From: Myxococcota bacterium
Lineage (GTDB): Bacteria; Myxococcota_A; UBA9160; SMWR01
Direction: 5' to 3'
Length of the DNA stretch: 64,000 nt
NCBI GenBank assembly: GCA_039030075.1
Contig: JBCCEW010000007.1
Coordinates: 1 to 64,000 of the forward strand
Below are positions 15,397 through 23,008 of the stretch, piece after piece (positions within the stretch are counted from its first letter, which is position 1; every line of letters starts with the position of its first letter). The translations under genes and the position numbers were made by a program. A model generated the notes under the pieces. It searched no databases and had not been told where the DNA came from. It saw only the letters and a list, made by a program, of their open reading frames with translations.

Positions 15397-17112
15397 CTAC
15401 CGCACTGCCCGGAAACCCCGGCGATCGGGGTCGTCGTCGGATCGGCCCGACTTCATCGCTTCGAGCTTGCGGGCCAGGGCCTGGGTGTCGAAGGGCTTCG
15501 GAAGGAAGCCGGCGAGCTCGTCGCCCGCAAAGGAGCCGGTGGCTTCGTCCTCGTCGTACCCACTCATCAGCACGACACGCGCCCGGCCGCCGATCGCCCG
15601 GATCTCGCGGAATACCTCACGCCCACTCATCCCGGGCATCGTCATGTCGAGGAGTACCAGGTCGAGGTCAGCGCTCCGCGCGCGGTACACCTCGAGCCCG
15701 CGCGGCCCGTCTTCCGCCACGGTCACCACGCAACCCAGGTGCTTCAGCATGCGTGCGGTGGCGTCGCGTACGGTGACGTCGTCGTCGATCACCAGCACGC
15801 GCAGGCCCTGGCTATCGCGCGGCGGTGCGGGCTTCGGCAGGTCGGCCACCTCACCGCGCCGTCCGGCGGGCAACTGAAACCGGAAGGTCGTGCCGCGGCC
15901 GGGTTCGCTCTCCATCGTGAGCACCCCTTCGTGGCCGCTGACGATGCCCTGCACCGCCGCCAGGCCCAGCCCGCGCCCGTGCGGCTTGTCGGTGTAGAAG
16001 GGGTCGAAGATCCTCTGCTGCACTTCCGGCCGGATTCCGCGGCCCGAGTCGGAGACGTCGAGGCTCACGTACTCCCCGGCCGGCCGCTCGCGCCCGACCA
16101 TGGCACCGTCGATCGTGTCGCGATCGAGACGGGCCACCCCGGTCGATACGGTGATCGTCCCGCCCGGCTTGTCGATCGCCTCGGCCGCGTTGAGCACCAG
16201 GTTCATCAACAGCTGACGGATCTGGGTGACGTCCACCCGCACCAGCGGCAGGTTCAACGCGAGGTCGAAGCGCACCCGCGCGGTGCGCGCGATCGACACG
16301 TCCAGCAGCTGCATCATCTCTTCGACGACCGCATTCAGATCGACCTCGGTCACCAGGAAATGCCCCTTCCCGGAGTACGCGAGCATCTGCTTCGCGAGCT
16401 CGGCCGCGCGCGCGGCCGTCGTGTCGATCTCCTCGAGGTAGCGACGCACCGGCGAGCCCAGCGGCGCTTCGAGGAGCGCGAGGCTCGCGTTGCCCGTGAT
16501 CCCCACGAGCAGGTTGTTGAAGTCGTGGGCGATGCCTCCCGCCAGGAGTCCGAGGCTCTCGAGCCGGTGCCCTTCGAGCATGCGCCGCTCTGCGGCCACC
16601 CGCTGGTTCTCGGCGTCGCGCGCCTTCATCTCCGCGCCCACCAGCGCCGCAAACAGGCGAAACAGCGAGCGACGCTCGATGCCTTCTTCGATCGGGCGAT
16701 CGTGGACGACGCCGAGGTGCCCGATCGTCGCTCCCGCTGCGTTCGCAAAGCAGATTCCGAGGTACGACTCGGCACCCACCTCGACCAACCAAGGGTCTTT
16801 CGGATAGGCCGCCTGCACGCCGGACCGCACGATGCAGATCTCGTTCTGGTAGACGTGCTCGCAAGGCGTGCCAGCGAGTTCGTAGGTGAAGTTCGACTGG
16901 AACGCGCCGGCCTGCCAGAAGACCAACGTGCGTGCGCGTCCCGGGTCGTCCGGTTCGATTTCGGCGGCGAAAGCGCAGCTCATCCCCAGGGTTTCGGTGA
17001 GCCCCTGGATGGCCGCCTGCAAGCTCGGGAGGCCGGGCGGTGCGTCGCTGACATCGAGCAGCCGCTCGAGCACCGTGGGGTGGAGTTCTCGCTCGTTCCG
17101 GGAGTGCGGCAT
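15397..17112 (-). CDS. Hybrid sensor histidine kinase / response regulator
   Basis: 571-aa cytoplasmic hybrid kinase without TM segments. Residues about 25-170 form a GAF-like sensor; a HisKA segment follows with GGIAHDFNNLL (phospho-acceptor His about 200). The HATPase domain shows LLMNLVLNAAEA (N box), DSGRGI (G1) and GRGLGLAAVQGI (G2). A C-terminal receiver domain (about 435-555) has IDDDVTV and the phospho-acceptor Asp in LLLDMTMPGM, with Lys in FLPKPF. The HDFNNLL type autophosphorylates and passes phosphate to its own receiver. No output gene is adjacent. It lies just outside the tRNA island, in what looks like core chromosome. Confidence 0.93.
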   Translation of the reverse strand: MPHSRNERELHPTVLERLLDVSDAPPGLPSLQAAIQGLTETLGMSCAFAAEIEPDDPGRARTLVFWQAGAFQSNFTYELAGTPCEHVYQNEICIVRSGVQAAYPKDPWLVEVGAESYLGICFANAAGATIGHLGVVHDRPIEEGIERRSLFRLFAALVGAEMKARDAENQRVAAERRMLEGHRLESLGLLAGGIAHDFNNLLVGITGNASLALLEAPLGSPVRRYLEEIDTTAARAAELAKQMLAYSGKGHFLVTEVDLNAVVEEMMQLLDVSIARTARVRFDLALNLPLVRVDVTQIRQLLMNLVLNAAEAIDKPGGTITVSTGVARLDRDTIDGAMVGRERPAGEYVSLDVSDSGRGIRPEVQQRIFDPFYTDKPHGRGLGLAAVQGIVSGHEGVLTMESEPGRGTTFRFQLPAGRRGEVADLPKPAPPRDSQGLRVLVIDDDVTVRDATARMLKHLGCVVTVAEDGPRGLEVYRARSADLDLVLLDMTMPGMSGREVFREIRAIGGRARVVLMSGYDEDEATGSFAGDELAGFLPKPFDTQALARKLEAMKSGRSDDDPDRRGFRAVR

Positions 17113-17266
17113 GGGTGCGTTCCGCGAAGAAGGAAGTGCGAGTCGGCAGGGGACACTCGAAGACTAACCCGACCACGCGGTCGAACCAGCGCCCCTTTTG
17201 GAGGGGAGCAAGTGGGCTTGCCCGTCGGTGTGACGCCGCGTCAGTTCCTGTGACCGGAACGCGCGA

Positions 17267-17839
17267 TCAATCCGTGCGGCGTCGTGCGAGCTCGCGCGTG
17301 AGCCGCTCCTCGTCGGCGGAGAGCGCAGGCCCGCGCTCGGACGCGTCGAGCTTTCCCGCCGCGTCCCGCGCCATCTTCACACCGTCGTAGGTGATCCACT
17401 TCTCGGGCACCACCTCGAGCACGACGCGCAGCGGTGAATCGAGACGCTCCTCGAAAGCGCTCGCGCGGCGCTCGTTGTCCTCGAGGTGGCGCGAGAACCG
17501 CGGGTAGAACCACGCTTTCGTCTCCGCGTCCTCGTGGAGGATGCAGCGACCCTTGACCGTGATGCTCTTGCCGGGGCCGAGGGAGGTGCCGGTGCTCGTC
17601 ACGGTGATGCACACGCGCGGGTCGCGCCGCACGGCCGAGATGCGGTGGCGGTGCCCTCCCGCCGTCAACCAGAAGCGCTCTTCGTGCCAGACGTAGGACA
17701 TGATCACCGCGACGGGCCAGCCGTCACGCGTGGTCCAGGCGAAGGAGCACTCCTTGTGCTCGGTGAGCAGTGCCTCGCGCGTCGTCGGGTCCAACGGATA
17801 GATGGATACGCGCTCGTAGTTGTCGATCGCTTCCGCCAT
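17267..17839 (-). CDS. Pyridoxamine 5'-phosphate oxidase-like flavin-binding protein
   Basis: 190-aa split-barrel protein of the PNPOx-like superfamily (FMN or F420 binding). Typical segments are the N-terminal LLTEHKECSFAWTTRDGWP, VIMSYVWHEERFWLTA, and RRDPRVCITVTS followed by ITVKGRCILHED. ATG 17839 (MAEAIDNYER) is chosen over an upstream in-frame ATG that would overlap the divergent promoter. The C-terminal about 40 residues are charged and not part of the barrel. Substrate unknown. Divergent from the DUF3080 lipoprotein. Confidence 0.85.
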   Translation of the reverse strand: MAEAIDNYERVSIYPLDPTTREALLTEHKECSFAWTTRDGWPVAVIMSYVWHEERFWLTAGGHRHRISAVRRDPRVCITVTSTGTSLGPGKSITVKGRCILHEDAETKAWFYPRFSRHLEDNERRASAFEERLDSPLRVVLEVVPEKWITYDGVKMARDAAGKLDASERGPALSADEERLTRELARRRTD

Positions 17840-17933
17840 GCGCAGGCCTCCCGCGGAAAGCGAAGCGAACCCACCCGATGGGGGCAAGGTGCACACCGAC
17901 GGCCCCTGCCCGGCCCGCGGCTATGCTCGGCGC

Positions 17934-18986
17934 TTGTCGCCCCGCCCTACCCTTCTAGGCCCTGGCCTCGCACGCCCGGCCCGGCTCGCCCTGGTGGCGC
18001 TCGGCGTCGGGCTCGCGGCCGCGTGTAGCCCCGGCCTCGACGAACACCTGCGCAGCTACCACGCCGAGGTCTGCCGTTGGACCGACGGTCCGTGCGATCC
18101 CGGCGACCCGGTCCTCACGACAGCGCTGCCCGGGCGCCGAAATCGTGTGGTCGAGGTGCCCGCGTCCGAGGTGCGCTTCTTCGACTTTCTGTCGCTCCAG
18201 GGTTGCCGGCTGGGCGAACTGGCGGGCTACCGCAACAGCCCGCTGGGACGCGTGATGCCGGCGACGCGCCGCTACCGCTACGAAGCAGAGGTGCACGCTG
18301 CGGGTCGCACGTGCCTCGACTCCCTGGAAGACGGCACCCGCGACCGGCTGGCGTCCCTGATCGCGGACAAGGAAGCCGCCCTGCCCCTGCACCGCTGGAA
18401 CGCAGTGTGGACCAGCGAGGAGTTCGAAGCCTACTGGTCGCTCGCGTCGCCGGTCGGAAGAAGGGCCCCCGCCGACCGCGCCGCGCCACTCCTCGCGCGC
18501 GTGACCGTGTTGGCGACCCAACCGCACCACCCGCCCGAGGCGGCCGTGGAGCTCGAAGACCTTGTGGCGCAGCTCGCCCGCACGGCCCCGGTCGGCCCGC
18601 GACTGCGGGCGCTCGACGAGGCGCGACACCACTTGTCGCGCGTGGCCCAGCGGCTGGAGGGCTTCCCCGGCGAGGGCTGCCCGGTGCCGGCCGTGCGCCT
18701 CGTGCGCACGTTCCAGGGTGCGTACCTCCAGGGCGTGCAGCCCGCGCTCTCGCGCGTCGATCGCGAGGTCGCCGGGTTGGCCGAGCCGCTCGCCGCCCTC
18801 GCCGTGGCCCTACCGCCCCCGACTTCGCTTCCCGATGCCATGACGGACTACCTTCGCGAGACGCTGGGTCCGGGCGAGAGCAGTCTGTGGCATCGCTACC
18901 GCGAAGCGCTTCGTGTACATGCACGAGCCTGGCAACCCCTGCTGCAGGAATGCGGCGTGCTGCCGGACGCGACGGATCGAGGCTGA
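17934..18986 (+). CDS. DUF3080 family lipoprotein
   Basis: 350-aa putative lipoprotein. With TTG 17934 as start, the signal is basic (RPARLA), hydrophobic (LVALGVGLAAA), then Cys with a poor lipobox. The mature part carries features I associate with DUF3080: LSLQGCRLGELAGYRNSPLG, YRYEAEVHAAGRTCLDSL, and PLHRWNAVWTSEEF. Cys residues probably form disulfides. Function unknown. The next gene starts 2 bases after its stop, so both are co-transcribed. Confidence 0.75.
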   Translation: MSPRPTLLGPGLARPARLALVALGVGLAAACSPGLDEHLRSYHAEVCRWTDGPCDPGDPVLTTALPGRRNRVVEVPASEVRFFDFLSLQGCRLGELAGYRNSPLGRVMPATRRYRYEAEVHAAGRTCLDSLEDGTRDRLASLIADKEAALPLHRWNAVWTSEEFEAYWSLASPVGRRAPADRAAPLLARVTVLATQPHHPPEAAVELEDLVAQLARTAPVGPRLRALDEARHHLSRVAQRLEGFPGEGCPVPAVRLVRTFQGAYLQGVQPALSRVDREVAGLAEPLAALAVALPPPTSLPDAMTDYLRETLGPGESSLWHRYREALRVHARAWQPLLQECGVLPDATDRG

Positions 18987-18988
18987 AC

Positions 18989-19573
18989 ATGGACGACTAC
19001 TACGCACCGCACCCGCGCCTGCTGCTGGGAGAACCGCTCGTGCTGGCGGGCCACGTCGGGGCGGGCACGGCCGCCACCGCGCGGGCGATGGCGGCGCGCA
19101 CCGGCTTGCCCTTCTGTGAGGTCGATCGCATGGCGGAGAACGCCGCCGGGCGCTCGCTCGGCCAGGTGCTTTCCGGCGAAGGGCTGGCCGCACTCGCGCG
19201 CTATGGATCGCAGGCACTCGACCGCGCGCTCGATCGGCGACCGTGTGCGGTGATCGCGCTCGGGCATACGGCCCTCTCCGACGAAGGACGGGTGCGGCTG
19301 CGCGACGAAGCACGGCTCGTCTACCTGCGGCGCCCGACCTCCGTGCTGCTCACGCGCATCCAGGAGCGACTGCGAGTGTCTCCGGGCAGCCTCTTCCAGT
19401 TCAGTCTCGGAACGCCCACGTCGGTCGAAGAGCTGGTGCCCTTCTTCGAACCGCGTGAGGAGGTGTTGCGCGAGGCGGACACCGTGGTCGAAGCGGGCGA
19501 TCGCCATCCCCACGAGATCGCGAGCCAGCTTCTCGACGCCCTCGATCGGATCAGCGCCGTCGACCGGCTCTGA
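18989..19573 (+). CDS. Shikimate kinase-like protein with degenerate P-loop
   Basis: 194-aa NMP-kinase-fold protein resembling shikimate kinase: the P-loop position (LVLAGHVGAGTAATARAMA), substrate-site DxxxE-like segment (VDRMAENAAGRS), SGEGLAALARYGSQAL, and a lid region (RIQERLRVSPGSL). The Walker A lysine and following Ser/Thr of GxxGxGK[ST] are replaced by Thr-Ala, so normal ATP binding is doubtful. It begins 2 bases after the DUF3080 gene. Probably a non-catalytic paralogue or an enzyme of another specificity; not the organism's main AroK. Confidence 0.7.
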   Translation: MDDYYAPHPRLLLGEPLVLAGHVGAGTAATARAMAARTGLPFCEVDRMAENAAGRSLGQVLSGEGLAALARYGSQALDRALDRRPCAVIALGHTALSDEGRVRLRDEARLVYLRRPTSVLLTRIQERLRVSPGSLFQFSLGTPTSVEELVPFFEPREEVLREADTVVEAGDRHPHEIASQLLDALDRISAVDRL

Positions 19574-20270
19574 GCGAATCGCGCTCCTGGCAGGGGCAAG
19601 GGCGGGCCGCACCGATGCGGAGGTGCGACCCGCGGAGACGACACGTCAGTGGCGTGGGCCAGCGACGCGCCGGGATCCGGGCCAGGACCGACGGAACGAA
19701 GGTCCGTACCCCTGCCGTGCCGCCCCCGAACGCCCCTTCATGAGAAGGGACGCTCCACATCGAGCGGCACGTCCGTGGCCGCCAGGCCACGAAGCCGAAT
19801 CCTCGAACGAACCGAAGGTCGCGCGGAAGCAAGGACACCAGCCAGGTGCGGCAAAGCCTTCCCCCGGGTCGGCTCGGGAGCTTCCTGCACGATGGGATGA
19901 CAGAGCATCGGTGCGTCCACCCTGCGCACGGCGCGTCTCGCCTTCATCGACTTCGAGGGCGGCGATTCTGCGCCTTCTTCCCGACTTGAAGTCGCGGGGG
20001 CGCGGGATCTCGAGAGCGGGAACGCGGAATGCGGGCCCGAAGGTCTCGGGAGTCCCGCACCCCCGCGGCCGCAGCCGCGAGATCTACACAGGAAGTAGTC
20101 ACACCGGACGGTGGGTGTCAGAGAAATGCAGGGTGCAATCCAACTTGCCCCCTGGATCCCGGGGGCTTCCCGAATTTCTTGCGCGATTTCTGCAGGTGAC
20201 TTGCCACTCCCCTGCCAGTCCCCTGCCAGGCGACCCCGCCCCGGCTCGACTTCGACAAAGGAGAAGTCCC
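19574..20270. other. Gene-free stretch upstream of a PEP-CTERM gene
   Basis: About 700 bp. One plus-strand frame stays open through the whole stretch, but its translation is Arg/Pro-rich and has no motif, which is common in this base composition. A ribosome site AAAGGAG (20257-20263) at the end serves the next gene. I found no convincing sigma-54 or sigma-70 promoter by eye. Confidence 0.4.
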
Positions 20271-21062
20271 GTGAATCGTATGCTCGTCTCTGTCCTCACT
20301 GTTGCCGCCGTTCTTTGCGCGATCCCGCTCCATGCTGCCTCTCTGGTCGTCTCGACCACGAGGAGCTTTTCCAGCTCGGCCCCCGCGACGCCCGACCTCT
20401 ACAACCTCGGAACCGATGGGGATTTCCAGAGCCGGTTCTTCTCTCCGTTCGCCGTAGGCGACCTCGCCTGGAGCGACGGCAACCTGCTGATCGGCCACTC
20501 GTCGAGCGGAACCATCGCCAAGGTGGACGAACGCGGCGGCCTCGTAGACATCATTCTCACACCGGCGCGTGGAATCGCCGGGCTCGCCGCCGCGAGCAAC
20601 GGTGATCTGTTCGTCGCCGACACGAGTGGAAACCAGCTCTACCGGCTTTCGAGCACGGGCAGCCTGCTCGACCTGGTCTTCCTGAACCAGAGCGTCTCGG
20701 CCCTCGGAATCGACGATCAAGACCGACTCCTCTTCGCCGAGGCCCCGTCGTTCTCGACGCGGCGGATCGTCACCTACGACTTCGATCTCGGCGAGATCTC
20801 GTCCTTCGACGCCAACCTCCGGTCACTCTTCGGCCTCGCCTTCATCGACGGCGAGATCTTCGCGACCGGATCGACGGGCTCGAGCTCTTCCTCGAACTCG
20901 ATGATCAACCGCTTCGACCCGGTCAGCGGCACGCTGCTGGGCTCGGTCGTCGGCCCTTCGGGTGTCACCTCGATCACGGCCCACACGCCCGAACCCGGTA
21001 CGGCGCTGCTCGTGATCGGTGGTCTCATCGCTCTGGCGCGACGCGGACGGACCCACGCCTAG
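20271..21062 (+). CDS. PEP-CTERM sorting domain protein, beta-propeller-like
   Basis: 263-aa exported protein. GTG 20271 follows a good AAAGGAG site and gives a clear signal peptide (MLVSVLTVAAVLCAIPLHAA). The mature region has repeated blade-like segments (DLAWSDGNLLIGHSS, GIAGLAAASNGDLFVADTSG, GLAFIDGEIFATGS), suggesting a beta-propeller. The C-terminus is a PEP-CTERM signal: TPEPGTALLVIGGLIALARRGR, cleaved by exosortase in relatives; no exosortase gene lies in this window. Probably surface or matrix associated; molecular role unknown. Confidence 0.85.
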   Translation: MNRMLVSVLTVAAVLCAIPLHAASLVVSTTRSFSSSAPATPDLYNLGTDGDFQSRFFSPFAVGDLAWSDGNLLIGHSSSGTIAKVDERGGLVDIILTPARGIAGLAAASNGDLFVADTSGNQLYRLSSTGSLLDLVFLNQSVSALGIDDQDRLLFAEAPSFSTRRIVTYDFDLGEISSFDANLRSLFGLAFIDGEIFATGSTGSSSSSNSMINRFDPVSGTLLGSVVGPSGVTSITAHTPEPGTALLVIGGLIALARRGRTHA

Positions 21063-21090
21063 CCCGAGTTCGAGCGAACCACAGCCGACC

Positions 21091-21126
21091 CGCCGTCGGG
21101 GATGGCGTTCTCCTTCCCCGACGGCG
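21091..21126 (+). terminator. Terminator-like hairpin after the PEP-CTERM gene
   Basis: Perfect 11-bp arms CGCCGTCGGGG and CCCCGACGGCG with a 14-base loop, 28 bases after the stop codon. No T-run, as is common in high-GC genomes. Confidence 0.65.
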
Positions 21127-21150
21127 TCGGCAGGGTGATACCCTGGCGCG

Positions 21151-22464
21151 ATGTGCGACTCGGTGGTGGCGCTGGGGGTCGAGACGCGTCGGGGGCACAC
21201 CCTGTTCGCGAAGAACAGTGATCGGGAGGGCGAGGAGTGTCAGCCCTTCGTCCAGCATCCGGCGGCCCACCACGCCCCGGGATCGACGCTGCTGTGCACC
21301 CACATCGAGATCCCCCAGGTGGCCGAGACCTACGCCGTCATGGGTCACTCGCCGTGGTGGGTGTGGGGCCTCGAACACGGCGTCAATGAACATGGCGTCG
21401 CGATCGGAAACCACACGGTCTTCTCACGAGAGCCGGTCGAGGAAACGTCCGGTCTGATCGGGATGGACCTCGTCCGCCTTGGTCTAGAGCGCGGTCGCAC
21501 CGCGCGTGAAGCCCTCGAGGTGATCGCGACGCTGCTCGAGACCCACGGACAGGGGGGCGCGGCACGCGGTCCCGACGGCACCGGCTACCACAACAGCTTC
21601 CTGCTCGCCGACCCGGGAAACGCCTGGCAGCTCGAAACCTCGAACCGCCGCTGGGTCGCCCGGCAGCTGCGGCTCGGCGCCGTTTCCAATCACTACGGAC
21701 TGGGCAACGGGTGGGACATCGCCTCGCGCGACTTCGAGGCCTGGGTGCGCCAGGAAGGCTATTGGCGCGAGCCGTCCCGGGTCGATGTCGCGAACGCACT
21801 GCGCAACCCGCACGTCCCTGGGCGTCTTTCCTCCGGTCGCCATCGCCGCTCGCTCGAACAGCTCGAGACCGGACGCGGCAGCCACGATGTCGCCTCGTTC
21901 TCTCGCCTGCTGCGCGACCACGACGAGGGCGGACCGGTGTGGAGGGGCCGCGACGCCAACCCGGAGGAAGAGCGCTTCTTCACGCTCTGCGCGCACAGTG
22001 ATCCGGTCTTTCACACCACGGCCAGTCTCGTGGCCGAGCTGCCTACGCAGCGCCCCTTCGCCTGGCCTGTGTGGATCGGGTTCGGCAGCCCCTGCACGAG
22101 TGTGCTGGTGCCGGTCTACCTCGATGCAACGCTGCCCGGCTGTTTCGCGCGCAGCATCGACATGCCCGATGCCCCTGCCCTCTGGCCCCGTTTCAAACGG
22201 CTCGAGCTGCTGGCAGCGCGCGATCCAGAACGATCCACGCCGCTGGCACGGGCGGCTTGGCAGCGCTTCGAAGCGTCGGTCGACGAGCCGCGTGAAGACA
22301 TGGAGCGCGAAGCCCGAGCCGCCCATCTGGCGGGTCAGACCGATCGGGGGCGGGCCATCCTCGACGACTTCGTGGACCGCATGACCGCGGATCTACTCGG
22401 CGAGCTCGTGTCCGTGACCGACGCGCTCGGAACCGAGGCCCCGGAGATGGTGGCCTCGCCCTAG
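21151..22464 (+). CDS. C69 family peptidase (secernin-like dipeptidase)
   Basis: 437-aa Ntn-hydrolase of peptidase family C69, secernin branch. The protein starts MCDSVVALG; Cys2 becomes the N-terminal nucleophile after Met removal, as in this family. Other family segments are LFAKNSDRE, EHGVNEHGVAIGN, and the substrate-pocket region YHNSFLLADPGNAWQLETS. No signal peptide, so cytoplasmic. Likely cleaves dipeptides or similar amides. It follows the hairpin of the previous gene and is convergent with the small HTH gene. Confidence 0.88.
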   Translation: MCDSVVALGVETRRGHTLFAKNSDREGEECQPFVQHPAAHHAPGSTLLCTHIEIPQVAETYAVMGHSPWWVWGLEHGVNEHGVAIGNHTVFSREPVEETSGLIGMDLVRLGLERGRTAREALEVIATLLETHGQGGAARGPDGTGYHNSFLLADPGNAWQLETSNRRWVARQLRLGAVSNHYGLGNGWDIASRDFEAWVRQEGYWREPSRVDVANALRNPHVPGRLSSGRHRRSLEQLETGRGSHDVASFSRLLRDHDEGGPVWRGRDANPEEERFFTLCAHSDPVFHTTASLVAELPTQRPFAWPVWIGFGSPCTSVLVPVYLDATLPGCFARSIDMPDAPALWPRFKRLELLAARDPERSTPLARAAWQRFEASVDEPREDMEREARAAHLAGQTDRGRAILDDFVDRMTADLLGELVSVTDALGTEAPEMVASP

Positions 22465-22471
22465 GCGGGAG

Positions 22472-22711
22472 TCAGGCCGTCCGCGCTTCTTCGAGCGCGA
22501 CCGGGCGACGAACTTTGCGCGCCATCGGGAAATACTCTTCGCGCTGTTCCCACGGAACGCCCAGGGTGCGGAGGATCTTCCGCTTCGTCGCCTGCCGACA
22601 GGCGCGCCCCTTTTCGATCGCGTGAATCGTGCGCGCGGAAACCCCGGCCTTCTCGGCGAGGTCGTTCTGGGTCCAGCCCATGGCTTGGCGTGCGGCGCGA
22701 ATACGATTCAT
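22472..22711 (-). CDS. Small XRE-type helix-turn-helix regulator
   Basis: 79-aa protein beginning MNRIRAARQAMGWTQNDLAE, a canonical Cro/C1 HTH (residues 3-55: NDLAEKAGVSARTIHAIEKG). It is the type with a single HTH and a short C-terminal tail (GVPWEQREEYFPMA). ATG 22711 is chosen because homology begins there. Target unknown; it stands alone, convergent with the C69 peptidase. Confidence 0.85.
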   Translation of the reverse strand: MNRIRAARQAMGWTQNDLAEKAGVSARTIHAIEKGRACRQATKRKILRTLGVPWEQREEYFPMARKVRRPVALEEARTA

Positions 22712-23008
22712 CAGGGGTTCTCGGAGGGCCCTCGGCCCGACGGGGGGAGAGTAGCGCTGGTCGACCCAAGAGACCCGCCTCGGGGTGAATTCAACGCACC
22801 CGTGTCGCACTGACGAGAGAAGAATCTTGATGTTTTTCAAATAGTTGAAGGACAGCTGCGCGCCGAATCCCCAAAGGGAGTGACCGAACCTCTTCCCCGC
22901 CGGAGAGAATCCCCGAGGCACATAAACCGCGTTCTACACGGTGCTCTACACCGGGTCTGGCCGTTCCTTCGCGACGCGAACCCGGCGCGATTGCCGAGGC
23001 GAAGCGGT

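Noticed and set aside
15739-17253. 504-codon plus-strand frame opposite the histidine kinase
   Set aside because: Antisense of a complete hybrid kinase; no motif of its own.
19574-20270. Sigma-54 (-24/-12) promoter before the PEP-CTERM gene
   Set aside because: No GG-N10-GC pair with good flanks was found in the correct spacing.
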